A stretch of DNA of 64,000 nt from Oscarella lobularis (GCF_947507565.1 NC_089191.1:1426001-1490000); one strand, 5' to 3'. Numbered from the stretch's first letter, positions 31,326 to 42,530 are shown. A program made the numbers and translations. The notes: generated by a model from the letters alone, not told the origin.

Positions 31326-34119
31326 CTAGTAAAGGCCAAAACCCAAAGAGCCGTGCGAAATGCTGCAATCAGCAGCAGACTTGAATTCGTCAAACGACGC
31401 GTGGCCTATTGGTATGACGAGGCGGTAGCTGCACGTCGACGCCATGAACAGTTTTGCAGATTCATCCGGAGTGCATTGAACGTGCAGATTCTTGCACGAC
31501 GGCAGACTTGCATATCCAGTCCAGAAATGAAGTAACGAACGCAGTGATAGAACGTCTGCGTCCGACGTATCGTCGTCGGCGTCACCTTTGAAGTAGTCAA
31601 AAGTTGCACAATAAAGGAAATTATACTTTTGAAATACAAACCTTTCTCCAAATAAAGCACGTATCTCTTGAAAAATTCTATTGCTTGCTCGCTTTTCTCG
31701 ACTTTGCCTTCGGCTTTTTCAAAGACGCAAATGTCGAGGACGAACGCAGCCGAGCACAGGGCTTTGGTTCTGTAGACAAAAAACATTACCGAACATCTTA
31801 GAGAGACTATAGGAAAAGGAGAGTATTGTACCTTGGAAACACTTTACCAATCAAGGACGGGAGTGAAGAAAGTTTGTCCAGCACTGTCATCCCTGACTGG
31901 TCCTTCAAGAAGGATAGGCCTTTGCGAATATCGTCGAGTTGTGGTTTTCGTTTAATGAGCGTCTCGTTCAGAATGATGCTCTGAAGCGCCTCTTCTCTGT
32001 TGTCAATTGAAAGCTGAAAGAGATATCCAGAGTTGAGAAGCAACTCTGATATCTCGCCGGAAGCAAGTCCGCGAATGCCCTCGTCATTTTCCGCTCCAAG
32101 GATCTACACAGCTGTTATAATCTTTCTCGCAAAATAAGCAATTTTAGGAAAAATAACCTGTTCGACGACTTCTCTCACTTCGTGGCTCGGAATGTCCCTG
32201 AAGTCAACATGTTTCGTCGCTTCGTCGAGGTCCCCCGTCAGAAGATATGTGACAATCGCCGGAGATAGTCCGGGTAAGCACGACGCCCCGTGCAGCAGAG
32301 CATGTCCCATGATCTTTCCCATGACGAGAAACATTCCGCATGAAAGTGCGGAATAATTTTGTATGGGGACTTTATGATCGTCTTCTTAAAAGGGACCAGT
32401 AGTACTGTACTCTTTAAAGGCGTTACAAAAATAAGCATTACCTTCGAACAAAATCGTTTCTTTCTCCGATCCAAGAACGGCAGTATAGATTTGAGAGAAA
32501 AATTCACGTGAAGGACCGCCGCAGTCAACTCCGTCCTCGTTGCGGAATGAGATCAACAACTTTCCAATTTCAAAGCGCGTATCTTTGTAAATACGAAAAG
32601 CCTGCGGAAGTAGCAGTGCGTCTCTGGAAATCTCAACAGGCCTTGCACCGTATGTCGTCATGCTTCTGAGGTAGTCGTGAAAGATTTCCTCCTCGGATTG
32701 CGTGGCCATAGGACAGACTTCAACTATAACGACTCGTTTATGTACATTTTACATTCTCGGCAACGAAAATACTTTACCTTCATCAAGCAATGCCTCTGAA
32801 ACCTCTTGCATGTTTCCATTGTTTTGTCGAAGCAATTGGGCAATTCTCTCCGGAGACTCGTTTGTAAATATGTTGCAGAGTTGGTCAATGTTTTGGTCCA
32901 GGTTTTCCTATAATAGAAATTTTTAAAGACGTTTGTAATGCCGCATTTCTCACCTCAATTGAAACAGCTTTCTCTGAGCGTCCTAGGGGAGAATTTTTCT
33001 TTCTCTCCTCTTCCACATCCGTAGTCAATGAACATTCCTTCGCTTCTTCAACGTCTATCGTCAACGAAGAGGAGTCGTCTTTCTTCTGCGGCCGAGCAAC
33101 TTCAATGTCAGCGTCATCATCTTGCACATCGACGCTTCGTGGCGTCGACTCACGACTTCCAACATCAACAGTCTAGGCAGAGAGTAAAACACGTCGCTGT
33201 CAACCACATGTTCAACAACAAGTTTAAATTCCCTACCGGGATAGTATTCAATGCTCGAACGTAGACTCCGCCTTGTCCAAAGAAGTGCTTGACGTTGGCT
33301 CCATTCCACGTAAAATTTCTACCAACGTTTGGCGGTAACACGGCAGCATTGATGACCTTCACAAAGCCGAATCTATCGATTAATTGTTATTAAGTAATAA
33401 AACAATACATGGGATTATTTATTCAAACTGTTGAGTATCGCAAAGCGGATCGAAGGCATGAGGGAAGAGGTCGTGTATGAGCTGCACGACATGACTTTCT
33501 GATGCTTGTTGCTTGAACGTGACGCTGTTGACGATCCTTCTTTGCTCGTACATTTCCTTCTTGACACGAGGCACCGAACATTGGTCCTTTTGAAGAAGAT
33601 ACACGTCCTTTACGAGCGATTTGTTGACTTTTGCCACGTATTTCGGTTTCAATCCTGCGCAATGACAGCAAAATGAAAAAGTGAACTTACTATGTTGAAG
33701 GTTAATTAAGCTCTAACCAGTCCCGCTGACGCGACGTGAAGAGTACGGGTGAGATTGTTGACGAATGGGCTGCTCTGTCTGCTGCAGCTGCCGCGACGAG
33801 CCTTGCAGTAGTGTTCTTGACGAGCCTTGGACCAGAGAAAAGTCGTCCATCGGTTCCGAGCGGGTCTAAACGCTTTTGTAAATGCATATCTAGAAATAAC
33901 GAAGTCTTTTTGTACCTGAGAAACGTTGCGATGAGAACTCATTGTTGGAAAGAGCCGGCGAACCTCGTCGCCTGCCGACGGAGGCCAACCGAGTCGGCGA
34001 GCTGGTTCTTGCGCGGTTCTTGAACGCGAAGGAGAAACGTCTTCGTTCGACAGCTCACTAACAGTATCAAGAAGGTCGTGTACACTTTCATGAGTGAAGC
34101 AGCGTAAATATAACCGCAC
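31326..34119 (-). CDS. HECT-type E3 ubiquitin ligase encoded in a transposon
   Basis: Minus-strand exons, in order: a Ser/Arg-rich start (DTVSELSNEDVSPSRSRTAQ; start uncertain, perhaps further upstream); KKEMYEQRRIVNSVTFKQQA; FGFVKVINAAVLPPNVGRNF with GGVYVRALN; an acidic linker; and a CUE-like helix (NESPERIAQLLRQNNGNMQE, ~32860-32780). The HECT domain follows: FEIGKLLISFRNEDGVDCGG, PSREFFSQIY, GKIMGHALLHG, FPKIAYFARK. The C-lobe ends with the catalytic cysteine in LFMASTCSYRLVIPI (codon 31433-31431) and FGFGLY before the stop at 31326. Introns are short. The layout resembles the multiplied 'G2E3-like' HECT proteins of fish and invertebrates. Predicted role: transferring ubiquitin to a target, perhaps a host defence or repair factor (inference). 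Exon boundaries are approximate. Confidence 0.8.
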
Positions 34120-34382
34120 TGTCGTCTTGGTGAAGGGCCAACTTGACCGAGAACGACGTTGGCTGATCGATTCGTTGTCAGGCGCTGGGCGACCTCACGA
34201 AAGGCGACGTCTGCACCATCTGACCGTCGTCCGGTGTTCTCCTCGCGCGGATGAACGTACGATCGGCGAGCGGTGCTGTCTTGACGAGGCTGGCGGTCCA
34301 TTTTCCTGCCCAGTTGCCAGTTGGACGCGTGCCAAGTCCGCTCAGCGCACAAAGCCCCGTAAAAAACCATTGCGCATGCCTA

Positions 34383-34531
34383 GTTGCATGGGTGCGGCTG
34401 TTGCGCATATAAATTTTTTTGTTGCGCATATATTTTTTTGTTGCGCATGTAATGTTTTCGTTGCGCATACAAATTTTTCGTTGCGCATATAATTTTTTTG
34501 TTGCGAATTTTTTCCGGTTTATCATTCCATA
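34383..34531 (-). repeat. Right terminal inverted repeat with iterated GCGCAAC motifs
   Basis: Reverse complement of the left end: TTGCGCATATAATTTTTTTG type units ending CCGGTTTATCATTCCATA. It has fewer iterons than the left end. Confidence 0.85.
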
Positions 34532-34537
34532 AGAAGG
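34532..34537. repeat. 6-bp target site duplication AGAAGG (right)
   Basis: Pairs with 29133-29138. Confidence 0.75.
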
Positions 34538-36006
34538 TTGGTAGAATTATTTCAGCGAACCGCCGACGTCGGAGCTTCTCTGCAACAGTACGGTTCACGA
34601 CGGCTTCCCCACAACTTCTACAAGTTTACCGTTGTGTAAGTCCCTTTTCATTAAGGCAAGCTGTTAAGTAAGAGAACTGGCAGAGGGGAGAAGCGAACGA
34701 GGGATATCTCAAAGGGAGAAAGTGAACGAGAGATATCTCACGCAACCCTTTGAAGAAATTGAGAAAGTTTGAGTTCAGTTAAAAAAATCTGAACAGAACT
34801 GCTTCCCAGAGGAATGAAGACCGCAGAGAGGTTTTTTGGTAGAAGACCATTAAGGCGGACATTCTACCCCACGTAAGTTTAAACGTCTGACTTCTAATTT
34901 AGCGTTCACATTGAGACCATCTTTATAACGTGTCCATTAGAGTTAAAGCAAAAGTCAAAGGTTATTTGGAAGTACCAAAAAAGAATCAGAGACGCCATCG
35001 CAATTACAACCACCCGCCACCTGGAAATTCCGTTGAAAAAGCTGGCTGACGGCGTCAAGGTCTTTTGCGAGGCAAAGATAAAAGGTCGGCACAAAGAATT
35101 TTCCATCACCAGGAAAATGCCTCTTCGCGTAAGGACGGTGAGGATTTGCTTCTTGTAAAAGCCGTGCATAAAACATCTTCACACATATGGCCACCACTTA
35201 TCAGAAAGAATCTTGTTTAGGATGAAATTAACTCTGACTTTAAAGTTCTTTCATTTACATCAAGATTAGGTCAACTCCTTAGGCCAGATACGGAGTATCA
35301 CATATCTGTTCTACTACGGTACATGTATCTTTACTGTGCTTGGATGCATGGGCCTTGCTTGCCAAACGATGCTTGAAAGATCTATACGTTTTACCTGCTG
35401 CCGCTCTTGATGTAATAAATTCAACCCTACCCTCTTCCTTCGAATGTCCCATCAATTCGGAGCGAAATTTCGTCGCTTTTTCGTACTTGGACCTGCCATT
35501 GGAAGTATATAAAAGACATACATGCTTAGTGAACATTTACCGGTAGTTACGCCATTTTTGTTTTCTTACTGACAGTAAAAAACTCCCACAACATGCCTCT
35601 GCGCTGGATAGAATGCTCGACGTACTCCTCTGTAATGTTAGTAGATATCATTATAAAAAGTATATAACAAGCGAATACTGCATGTCCGCTTAGGGTAGGG
35701 GGTGGGGTTCTTGAATCCGAACAAGGTAAGGATGTCGGGAGAGACGATCAAGTATTGCTCCAACCAAAAAGCAGCCACGAGCCTTCTTCTTGTCCTAAGT
35801 TAGAAGGTTGTTTGTGCCCTTTTTCAGCTCTAGTTCGGGTTCCTTGCGATGACGTTTTCGGGTCCTTTTACGTAAAAGTTTCTCGGACAAATCGCTATTT
35901 TTGGCCAGTCCGGGAGACTCCTTGAATCCGAACATGCGATATCTTCTCCAAAATTTGTCGTATGACGTTGACTTATATACCAATCTAAAGCGCAGGATTT
36001 GCGCTT
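34538..36006. other. No firmly recognisable gene
   Basis: Short minus-strand frames (35169-34906, 35536-35279) without known motifs. A small direct repeat (GAACGAG-GATATCTCA words at about 34690-34740) is the only structure seen. Confidence 0.35.
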
Positions 36007-36581
36007 TCATGATATAATACAAAATTTGATTTTAATAAGGCCTAAACGAAAATATACTTGCCTTTTTAAGTCCTTATGAAACACGTTTATAACCCAACTT
36101 TTTAAAAAATAAGCAACAGTTGTATTGAAGTATTCTAAGAAATTGCGTCGAACTTCGCTTGCGTCTCTGGAGTGGTGATTGCTGGATAATAGGCAACCAT
36201 CAGGCAGTCCCCCGCATTCATTTCTCCACTCCCCCTGTATCACACCTCCTGTACCATCTTCAGAATCAATGAACCCTGCTGGGCGCTTTGCGTTCTCGGA
36301 AGGACAGCAGTTTCCAGTGCCTTTCTCTTTCGTGGCACGTAGAACAATACCTAAGTAGTCTCCGCGTGCTTCAATTATAACTTCTGACTGTAGCTGTGCA
36401 CCTTGTGATCGTTGTGCGTCGAATTGTTTGCACATAGAACAAAGCGGTGCAGTCTCCGTAAGCTCCAATTCATCAACTTATCAGTGCAGATCTTCGCCTT
36501 GTGGTCGTATTGTCTTTGAATGCTTCCGCCATGTCTTTTCGCTACTTTGTTTCGTCCTTCGGCGCTATGCTGTAACTGCAA
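36007..36581 (-). pseudogene. Probable Harbinger-like transposase 3' fragment
   Basis: Two overlapping minus-strand frames read AEGRNKVAKRHGGSIQRQYD, MELTETAPLCSMCKQFDAQR, SEVIIEARGDYLGIVLR, QGEWRNECGGLPDGCLLSSN and VRRNFLEYFNTTVAYF. The last block ('xxRxxFxEYFNTTG') resembles the tail of PIF/Harbinger-type DDE_4 transposases of invertebrates. A frame change near 36460 and the missing catalytic part mark it as a relic. The assignment is tentative; it could be another transposon protein. Confidence 0.4.
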
Positions 36582-36589
36582 AAATAATT

Positions 36590-39062
36590 GTATCTTATCA
36601 ATTTAATACAGGAATCGATTGCAAGTATTCTCCAGTCTATTAGTGGAATCAATACAAAAAATCAGATGAACCAATCTAATAACTTAATCGCTTGCTACAC
36701 TCCCGACAACACTTCTTATATGAAGCGCCGTAGCTGCGAAAAATCAATGACTTTTATCAATAGAATAAAGGAATCGATTGAACTTATCAATTAATTTAGT
36801 TTTTCAGTATAATCTGCATACAAAATCCGAGGTACTAAACGAATGACCTAATCGATCGCTTTCTAAAATGACGACAGAACTTCATAAACATTCGCCGAAA
36901 TCGATTACAACAATCGACTACAGCAATTGATTGGTAACAGGCCCTTGCTGCGTACGGTTGGCAGTGCTGGATGCACGTTTTGCTTTTTTTTCTACAGTTT
37001 TTGGAGAAGGAATTTCTGGGTTACCTACGTGATTGGGAGTCCCAAGTGCTGTAGATGTTGTCCCTGGGTTGACAAGAGGCGAAAAGGCATTGCGGAAGCT
37101 CAGTAAAGAGACATTAAAAGGATGGAAGATCACAAGTAAGATGATCGCATATGCTAAGGGATGTATTTCATTCACTTATATTCTGTTATTAGTTCGCTCG
37201 TTTGTTTAATTGGTCCGCTACATTTTCACTGTAGAGGGATCCGAGAAATGCTTTTCTCTGAGTGCCCACGTCATTCAAGACCCTCGTCCGAAGCGCTGAA
37301 AAAATGGTAAAAAGTCGGAGTGAACAGCTGGACAGAGAGAGGGCGGGGTCACTTTTTCAACGGCATATTGTATGTTATTTCTCAGTACTTAGGCTCCTGC
37401 TCTTAGCAACTTTAACACCCTTTTCCCTTTTATACTGTTAAGCCCTTGCCAGAAGAGGAGTACGTCGTGCGCCTCGATGATTTGCTCGCGGACGCCTTGA
37501 ATGTTGCTCCGCGTCATCATAGGCAGAAGATCCCGCAGTCGACGCTCCATTGCCACAGAAATCGAAAGCCTCACCACTGACTTTGAAAAGGCTACCCGAT
37601 TGTCTCACCGAATCCACACCGCTGAATCAATAATATACCCGACGTCATCGCCAGCGTCATCCTCAAAGCGCCTCCCTATCTTTCCTACCGGACGGCCTAA
37701 TTTTACGGAGGAGATTGTACGGAATGAACCGGCTTATGTACCTTAGCGCATTCAATTCATCACCGGATATTTCGATTTCCGAAGGTCCCTGCCAGGCGAC
37801 ACCGACGCCGTCACCACCATCACGTCCGAATTGTTTCAACATTTCCGCTTTATAAATGCTATCGTTCACGGACTGTAGTAGAAGGCTGTCGGACGTGGAG
37901 CCGATGGACGCAAGCAAACTCTCCCAGTAGAGCGGCAAAGGCGTGGCGGACGCCTCCTGAAAGGCGATTGATGCCTTTTCCCTTTGAATAGAAGCCGTCC
38001 CACCGCCCACACCGCATTTTACAGTCTGCTGCGGGCGATTCACAGACGGGTCTGGCTAGCTGATAGAGAAGCTTTTCAACATTTCCAATGAACGACTCCA
38101 CACCGTGTTTGAAGGCGTCCATCGCAACGGAGACACACCTAGTACCACACCGTGTCACGTGATCACGTGAGTTGCCTATCCCTCTCTCTTTTCTATCTAA
38201 GCTGTAATAGTCGAGTTGAGCCTATCGGCTTTTTACAAATTCCGACTTTGCCTTTTTTTAAAAATAATCTTTTTGTACAGTGTTACTAACCTTATTTTTA
38301 CCTATTTTTTAAAAATAAAATTGGAAGCTTTAGCTAAAATATGACGTCAGACCCAAAAGGAGTGATGCCTACATTCATAACATTACGTTATTCTTAGTTA
38401 CTGAACTAAAAAAGCTAGTCGCGAAGAGCTTTGTACGGTTTTTACTCTAAACATGTTGAAAAGGTAAAGAATGTTCGCCGCGAAAGTCAAAAACGTCGAA
38501 AAACGCGAAAAAAGCTTGATCTGATTGACCTCGCGTGCGCTATTGCAGTTGACGTTGAATGACCGCCTCCCGCGTTGTGTAAATTTGTTACCGTTACAAG
38601 AGTACGCATGCTCTGGAATGACAGTACACTGTTGTATAAAATCATGCACTGAAAAAAACTTGAACCTAAAACGGGTTAATTAACCTCGAACCCTCTTTTG
38701 ACGACTCATTTTTGGTGGGCTCGAGAAGCCACAAGGGAAACGCAAAGATCAGCACAAGGCATGTGCGGAAGAATCGCCGCGATTTCTTGTACTTGCAAGA
38801 GATTAATTAATTAAGAGACATTCATTGGTTTGCCAAACTTGTGACAGTAAGTCCAAGTCTTTTTCTTGAAACAACTAAATCTGCTTTATCAAAATAATAA
38901 AATCTCTTTAACTTAATAGCATTTACTTTTAAGTGGTACAATAGATTGCTCTATTCAAATGCTGTTTTTGATTGTTGCAATCGATATTTGTAATCGATTG
39001 TTGCAATAGATTGCTTTGCTTTTGCTGGCGTCAAAATTAATTGCTGTAATCGATTGCTGTTA
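36590..39062 (-). other. Unidentified transposon-like region with AATCGATT iterons at its ends
   Basis: Both borders (36590-36945 and 38950-39062) carry repeated AATCGATT/CAATTGATT words and a GGTAACAG motif. Between them lie minus-strand frames 38158-37859, 38043-37663 and 37577-37389 (CVSVAMDAFKHGVESFIGN, EIEISGDELNALRYISRFIP, MERRLRDLLPMMTRSNIQGV) and 37175-36918. 'ELNALRYISxFxPxxLL' resembles the C-terminal part of unnamed transposon proteins in cnidarians and sponges, but I cannot assign a superfamily. It may be a decayed element of about 2.4 kb. Confidence 0.35.
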
Positions 39063-39419
39063 CCTCTAAACGAACATCTGTAGCGCTGGTGTAGGCACGG
39101 TGATCCGATTTAACTGCTCGACGGGATCGCACATTTAGGCTGTCGAACGGGTACCCTATCGAACATTCGCACGAATTGCGCTGTCTCCTCCGACCGCGGT
39201 ATGGCGTAGTGCTCGAGGCCGCTAGCCACACTCGAGCTCAATAACATATACAGCAATTACAGTTAGAATAGCGGAGAATTTTTTTACCCGGGCAGCGAGG
39301 TCGACAAGCATACGTGAGTACGACGAGAGCTCGATGTGCTCGAGCTTCAGTTGAGGTAGGATGGTTAGGATGGTTATGGTTAGACCGCTCCTGTCAGCTT
39401 TTGACCGGCATTTTTGTTA

Positions 39420-40070
39420 GAGCTCCCTGATATGTTTCCACGTCACGAAATTCTCATTTATCTGACAACCCTAATAATAAAGTATCGAAATATGACACTA
39501 TTTTTCACCATTATTGATCTTCGACTGCTGTTCATGTATGAGTGCGACAAGCAATTCCTGGTCGTCTTCATTAGGTGCGCTACCTCAAAAAAGAAAAACA
39601 GCGAACAAGGGTAAACAATGGGCTGCCTATCTGTTCAGACCAGTCAATTTACCTGTTGTTGGGAAATGAGGGTATGGGAACTTCAACGACGTGACCTCGA
39701 ACGAATGCAGACCGCCGTTGACGTCTCCAAGGTGGAAATGCCCCACAACTTCTCCCGATATCTTGTCGAAGACGCTGTCTTCCCTGACTTTCATTTCGTC
39801 GAGCAAGACGACAACATGATTCTCAATTTCGGTGAGCTGCTCAATTTTCGCTCCGCGCATGAGATGGTCGTTGGCAGCGCTATGAAATCCTGCTTTGGAG
39901 TAGTAGTAGTGGATGTAGTCGCGAAGGGACCTCTCTGATGGGAAAGATGCCCACTTGATCATCATGATGTGCCACCGCATACGGCGGCCTTTTTTCAGTT
40001 TCGCCGCCTTCCTCTGCTACTTCCAGAAGAGCCTCCTGTCACATATGACAAAGTGAAATCATCGCAACGG
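39420..40070 (-). pseudogene. P-element/THAP9-like transposase fragment
   Basis: The minus-strand frame 39980-39627 starts within RWHIMMIKW and continues PSERSLRDYIHYYYSKAGF, IENHVVVLLDEMKVREDSVF, DKISGEVVGHFHLGDVNGGL and HSFE. This is the signature core of P-element/THAP9 transposases ('RWHPxxIRW', 'LLDEMxIRExLVYDKxTGxL', 'LGDVN'), with the first catalytic Asp in LLDEM. An upstream exon may read EALLEVAEEGGETEKR (~40040-39985). The remainder of the catalytic region and the THAP zinc finger are not found. A decayed internal fragment without visible ends. Confidence 0.75.
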
Positions 40071-40685
40071 AAAGAATAGTTGGCGTACTTAAGAAGTAAT
40101 CGTCGTAAAATTCTATTGTTTTGTTATAAAGATGTCACTCAAATTAGGCGGGCAGAAGATAAACTATGCATTTCACTTGTCGAATACTGCATTCTCAATT
40201 TTCGAAATCGTAGTAATAATTACTAATGTATATTTTGTAGTTATTTTGCCTGTAATGCCTAAAGAATTGGTTTTATAAAAACACAGTACAAAATAGAAGA
40301 CTGGCATTACATTCTGTTGACAAAGTTTGCTATTTAAGTTTGCTCTACAGAATCTATATGCCTTCTGTACGATTGAATTCCCCACTTTCAATCAGACTCC
40401 AGTTTGTTACCGTGTGGCCGAAGAGATGCATGCAAAGGCTGAAACGGTAAGGCGCTGCGGCGTCGTTAGCAAAAAGCCTACTCTTACAGAAAACAAAAAC
40501 CTTGGTCAATCTTTTCAGGAACGCGAATGTTATAAAATGCATTAAAACGACCGTTTTTATTGTCAGGCTCTGACGCTACAATTAAACGTGGTAATGTAGG
40601 TACGCTTGATCGCGCTAAGCCACGGTCTTCAATCTACTCGCTTACTCTCTTCTGTCGACTGTTTTGACGTCCTGATCTTTCCAAT

Positions 40686-40847
40686 GGCTGCAAACAAGCG
40701 AAAAGGACTTTCTCTCAACGACCGTGTAAAGGTTCTTGCTTTATCGAAGAAGGAACGTCCGCTCGGCAAATTGCTGCCAAGTTCGGTGTCGGGAAAACAC
40801 ATATACAAAGCATCTTGAAACAGCGCGAAGAAATTATGCTGGCATAT
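40686..40847 (+). pseudogene. Tigger transposase 5' part (CENP-B-type HTH)
   Basis: MAANKRKGLSLNDRVKVLAL leads, after a one-base shift at ~40755, into SARQIAAKFGVGKTHIQSIL and KQREEIMLAY. This is the N-terminal helix-turn-helix of CENP-B/Tigger (TIGD-like) transposases, which bind transposon ends. The frame is interrupted right after LAY by the 40848-42530 insertion. Confidence 0.8.
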
Positions 40848-41221
40848 ATCCCGATGCGGGGGAGGATCAAAGGCGCTGACAGGGCGGTATATCGTATACA
40901 CGTACCGGCGGGAGGGTTATCATAGATATCAATGGTTATAGCTAATTCCTTAGGGAGGTTATGGGTTAACCTCCCTAGGGAGGTTATCGGGAACGGGGGC
41001 CCCGGTGGCCACTCGCGATTATCCCCGACTAAATGTTTGGTTGGTTGTACGTTGCAAGACTGCAGCGAGTCAAGCCGACGCAAGCGGCGACGATTTTACA
41101 TACACACTTCCGCAAAACACATACAGGAAGGCGATGATCGCCTTAGACGTCTTCCTACCTCAACTATTCGCATCGAAAACCTCTTGAAAGACGTTGAAAT
41201 TGTTTAAAAAAGAAAAAAGAA

Positions 41222-41300
41222 AAAAGTGAATCGAGACGGATTTGAACTAGCGTCTACCTAACCCACACCTACGCTCCTACCCATCGTGCTACGGGGACCG
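41222..41300 (-). ncRNA. tRNA-like pol III promoter region
   Basis: On the minus strand CCCCGTAGCACGATGGGTAG resembles an A box/D arm, and CTAGTTCAAATCCGTCTC resembles a B box/T arm, 50 bp apart. The acceptor and T stems do not pair well, so this is not a functional tRNA. It could be a tRNA-derived (SINE-like) promoter or chance. Confidence 0.3.
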
Positions 41301-41368
41301 GCACACCAACGAGCTGCTACGCATCGGTTTTATTCGCGAAGTCGGAAGATAACTCAGTTATTACATGG

Positions 41369-42490
41369 TCAAAACTCGGGCAGTGTGGGATTTATACTCC
41401 CTCCACCCTCGGGCCACCTCGATAACTGCCCTCGGCTTCGCTTCGGGGCAGTTATCTCGGAGTCCCTCACGTGTCGGGAGTATAAATCCCCGACGACGAA
41501 GAAGTGGATTCGGATGATGATTGTGGTGGGCGAGTGATATAATACTCCCAGTATTGATTGGCGAAATTGTCGCTTTTGGTCGCGATCTTGCGCTTTTTTC
41601 AACGCCTTCGTTGCTTCCCTGGCTAGAGTCTCAATTCTTGTTGCCAATCGTACGAGCTTGCGTTCGCGCTCTCGTAACTCCGATAGGGACACGTTTTTGA
41701 GACGGTCGATCTTAGTGAGACAATCTTGTAGCTCGGGAGAATTTGCCGTAATTTTGGCATTACGAGCAGAAATTTTGTCGATAAGAACCTCATAGTTTTC
41801 ATAGATTTCCCTATAATGGGCTATGAAAATGTCGAGCTTTTTCATTTCCGTCGTGTGGACGAGGGCATCGAGTTCTGCGATGACTTTCGCTGACGGCATC
41901 AGATTTGGAACGTTGTACGATCGAATACGTGGCGATTTTGGGCATAATCCCAGAGCGCGACACTTTTCTAGTGTCGTTTGATGATGATTGAGTCGGACTC
42001 TGTCCGCGCTTGTGAGGATGCGCAGCTCTGTGAGCGCTTCTAGCATCTCTCTTTGGTAAGCGAGATCTCTCGCTCCTTGGCTTGTTAATTGCGGTATTCG
42101 ATACGTCGCCGTCGCCGTATTTGAGGCTGACGCTGTCGTTCCGTCTTCGCTGCCGCCTTGTTCGTTTGCGGGCGGATTCGACGACGGCAATGTCGTCGAT
42201 GACGACTTTGACTCGCGTGCCGTTTGTTCGGCTTATTTTGCCAATAATTCGGTCTGACTTGTTCCGAATTTCTTCAACAGTTCAAGTATTTTTGAATCTT
42301 GTTGAGCGGAGACGATGGCAAAGTCAGGAGTGGTGGCACTTTTTTCTCCGTTATCCGTTCCAGTCGAGCGTGCAGCCGCCTCTAAGGCCAGGACTCTTCG
42401 TTCGAGGTCCTCCTTTTCCTTTCTAAGGCTCTCGCAATCGGCTCGGGTCTGGTCGTGTCCCTTGCTCACTCCCAACGCTGTATTGATCAA
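41369..42490 (-). CDS. Coiled-coil gag-like protein of the insertion
   Basis: Two overlapping minus-strand frames appear to be one protein. The first (42490-42233) reads MINTALGVSKGHDQTRADCE, SLRKEKEDLERRVLALEAA and QDSKILELLKKFGTSQTELL. The second (42190-41369, 273 aa) reads SNPPANEQGGSEDGTT, YRIPQLTSQGARDLAYQREM, LTSADRVRLNHHQTTLEKCR, RERERKLVRLATRIETLARE. Coiled coils and low complexity suggest a structural, gag/ORF1-like protein rather than an enzyme. No catalytic motif is present. The C-terminal part runs through a DNA hairpin (41388-41492), so the real stop may be earlier. Frameshift or intron at ~42200. Confidence 0.45.
41388..41492. repeat. Nested hairpin
   Basis: GGGATTTATACTCCC at the left is mirrored by GGGAGTATAAATCCC at the right, and inside them GATAACTGCCC is mirrored by GGGCAGTTATC around a CGGCTTCGCTTCG loop. 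It is one extended stem-loop of about 105 bp. Confidence 0.85.
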
Positions 42491-42530
42491 GACATACCGC
42501 CCTCTTGACCATGTAATAACTATTCTTTAT

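Larger units (their letters stand above)
29139..34531. mobile_element. Complete IS3EU-like transposon with HECT E3 ligase gene
   Basis: 5393-bp element bounded by inverted repeats. Both ends read inward TATGGAATGATAAA, then CGGAAAAAATTCGCAACAAA, then iterated ATGCGCAAC words, about 190 bp on the left and about 150 bp on the right. Identical 6-bp flanks AGAAGG form the target duplication. Two minus-strand genes lie inside: a HECT-type ubiquitin ligase (31326 to ~34119) and, downstream, an integrase-like transposase (29424-30985). The integrase-type catalytic domain plus a 6-bp duplication points to the IS3EU group; that superfamily assignment rests on memory of the family and should be tested. 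Confidence 0.8.
40848..42530. mobile_element. Insertion within the Tigger transposase gene
   Basis: Removing this 1683-bp block joins GCA-TAT on the left to TCG-TCC-GGG on the right, restoring the Tigger reading frame. A TAT is present at both junctions (40845-40847 and 42528-42530), consistent with a short target duplication. The insert contains an 18-bp palindrome (AACCTCCCTAGGGAGGTT, ~40964-40981), a tRNA-like sequence (41222-41300), a hairpin (41388-41492) and a coiled-coil minus-strand gene (41369-42490). Its superfamily is unknown; no matching ends were found. Confidence 0.65.
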
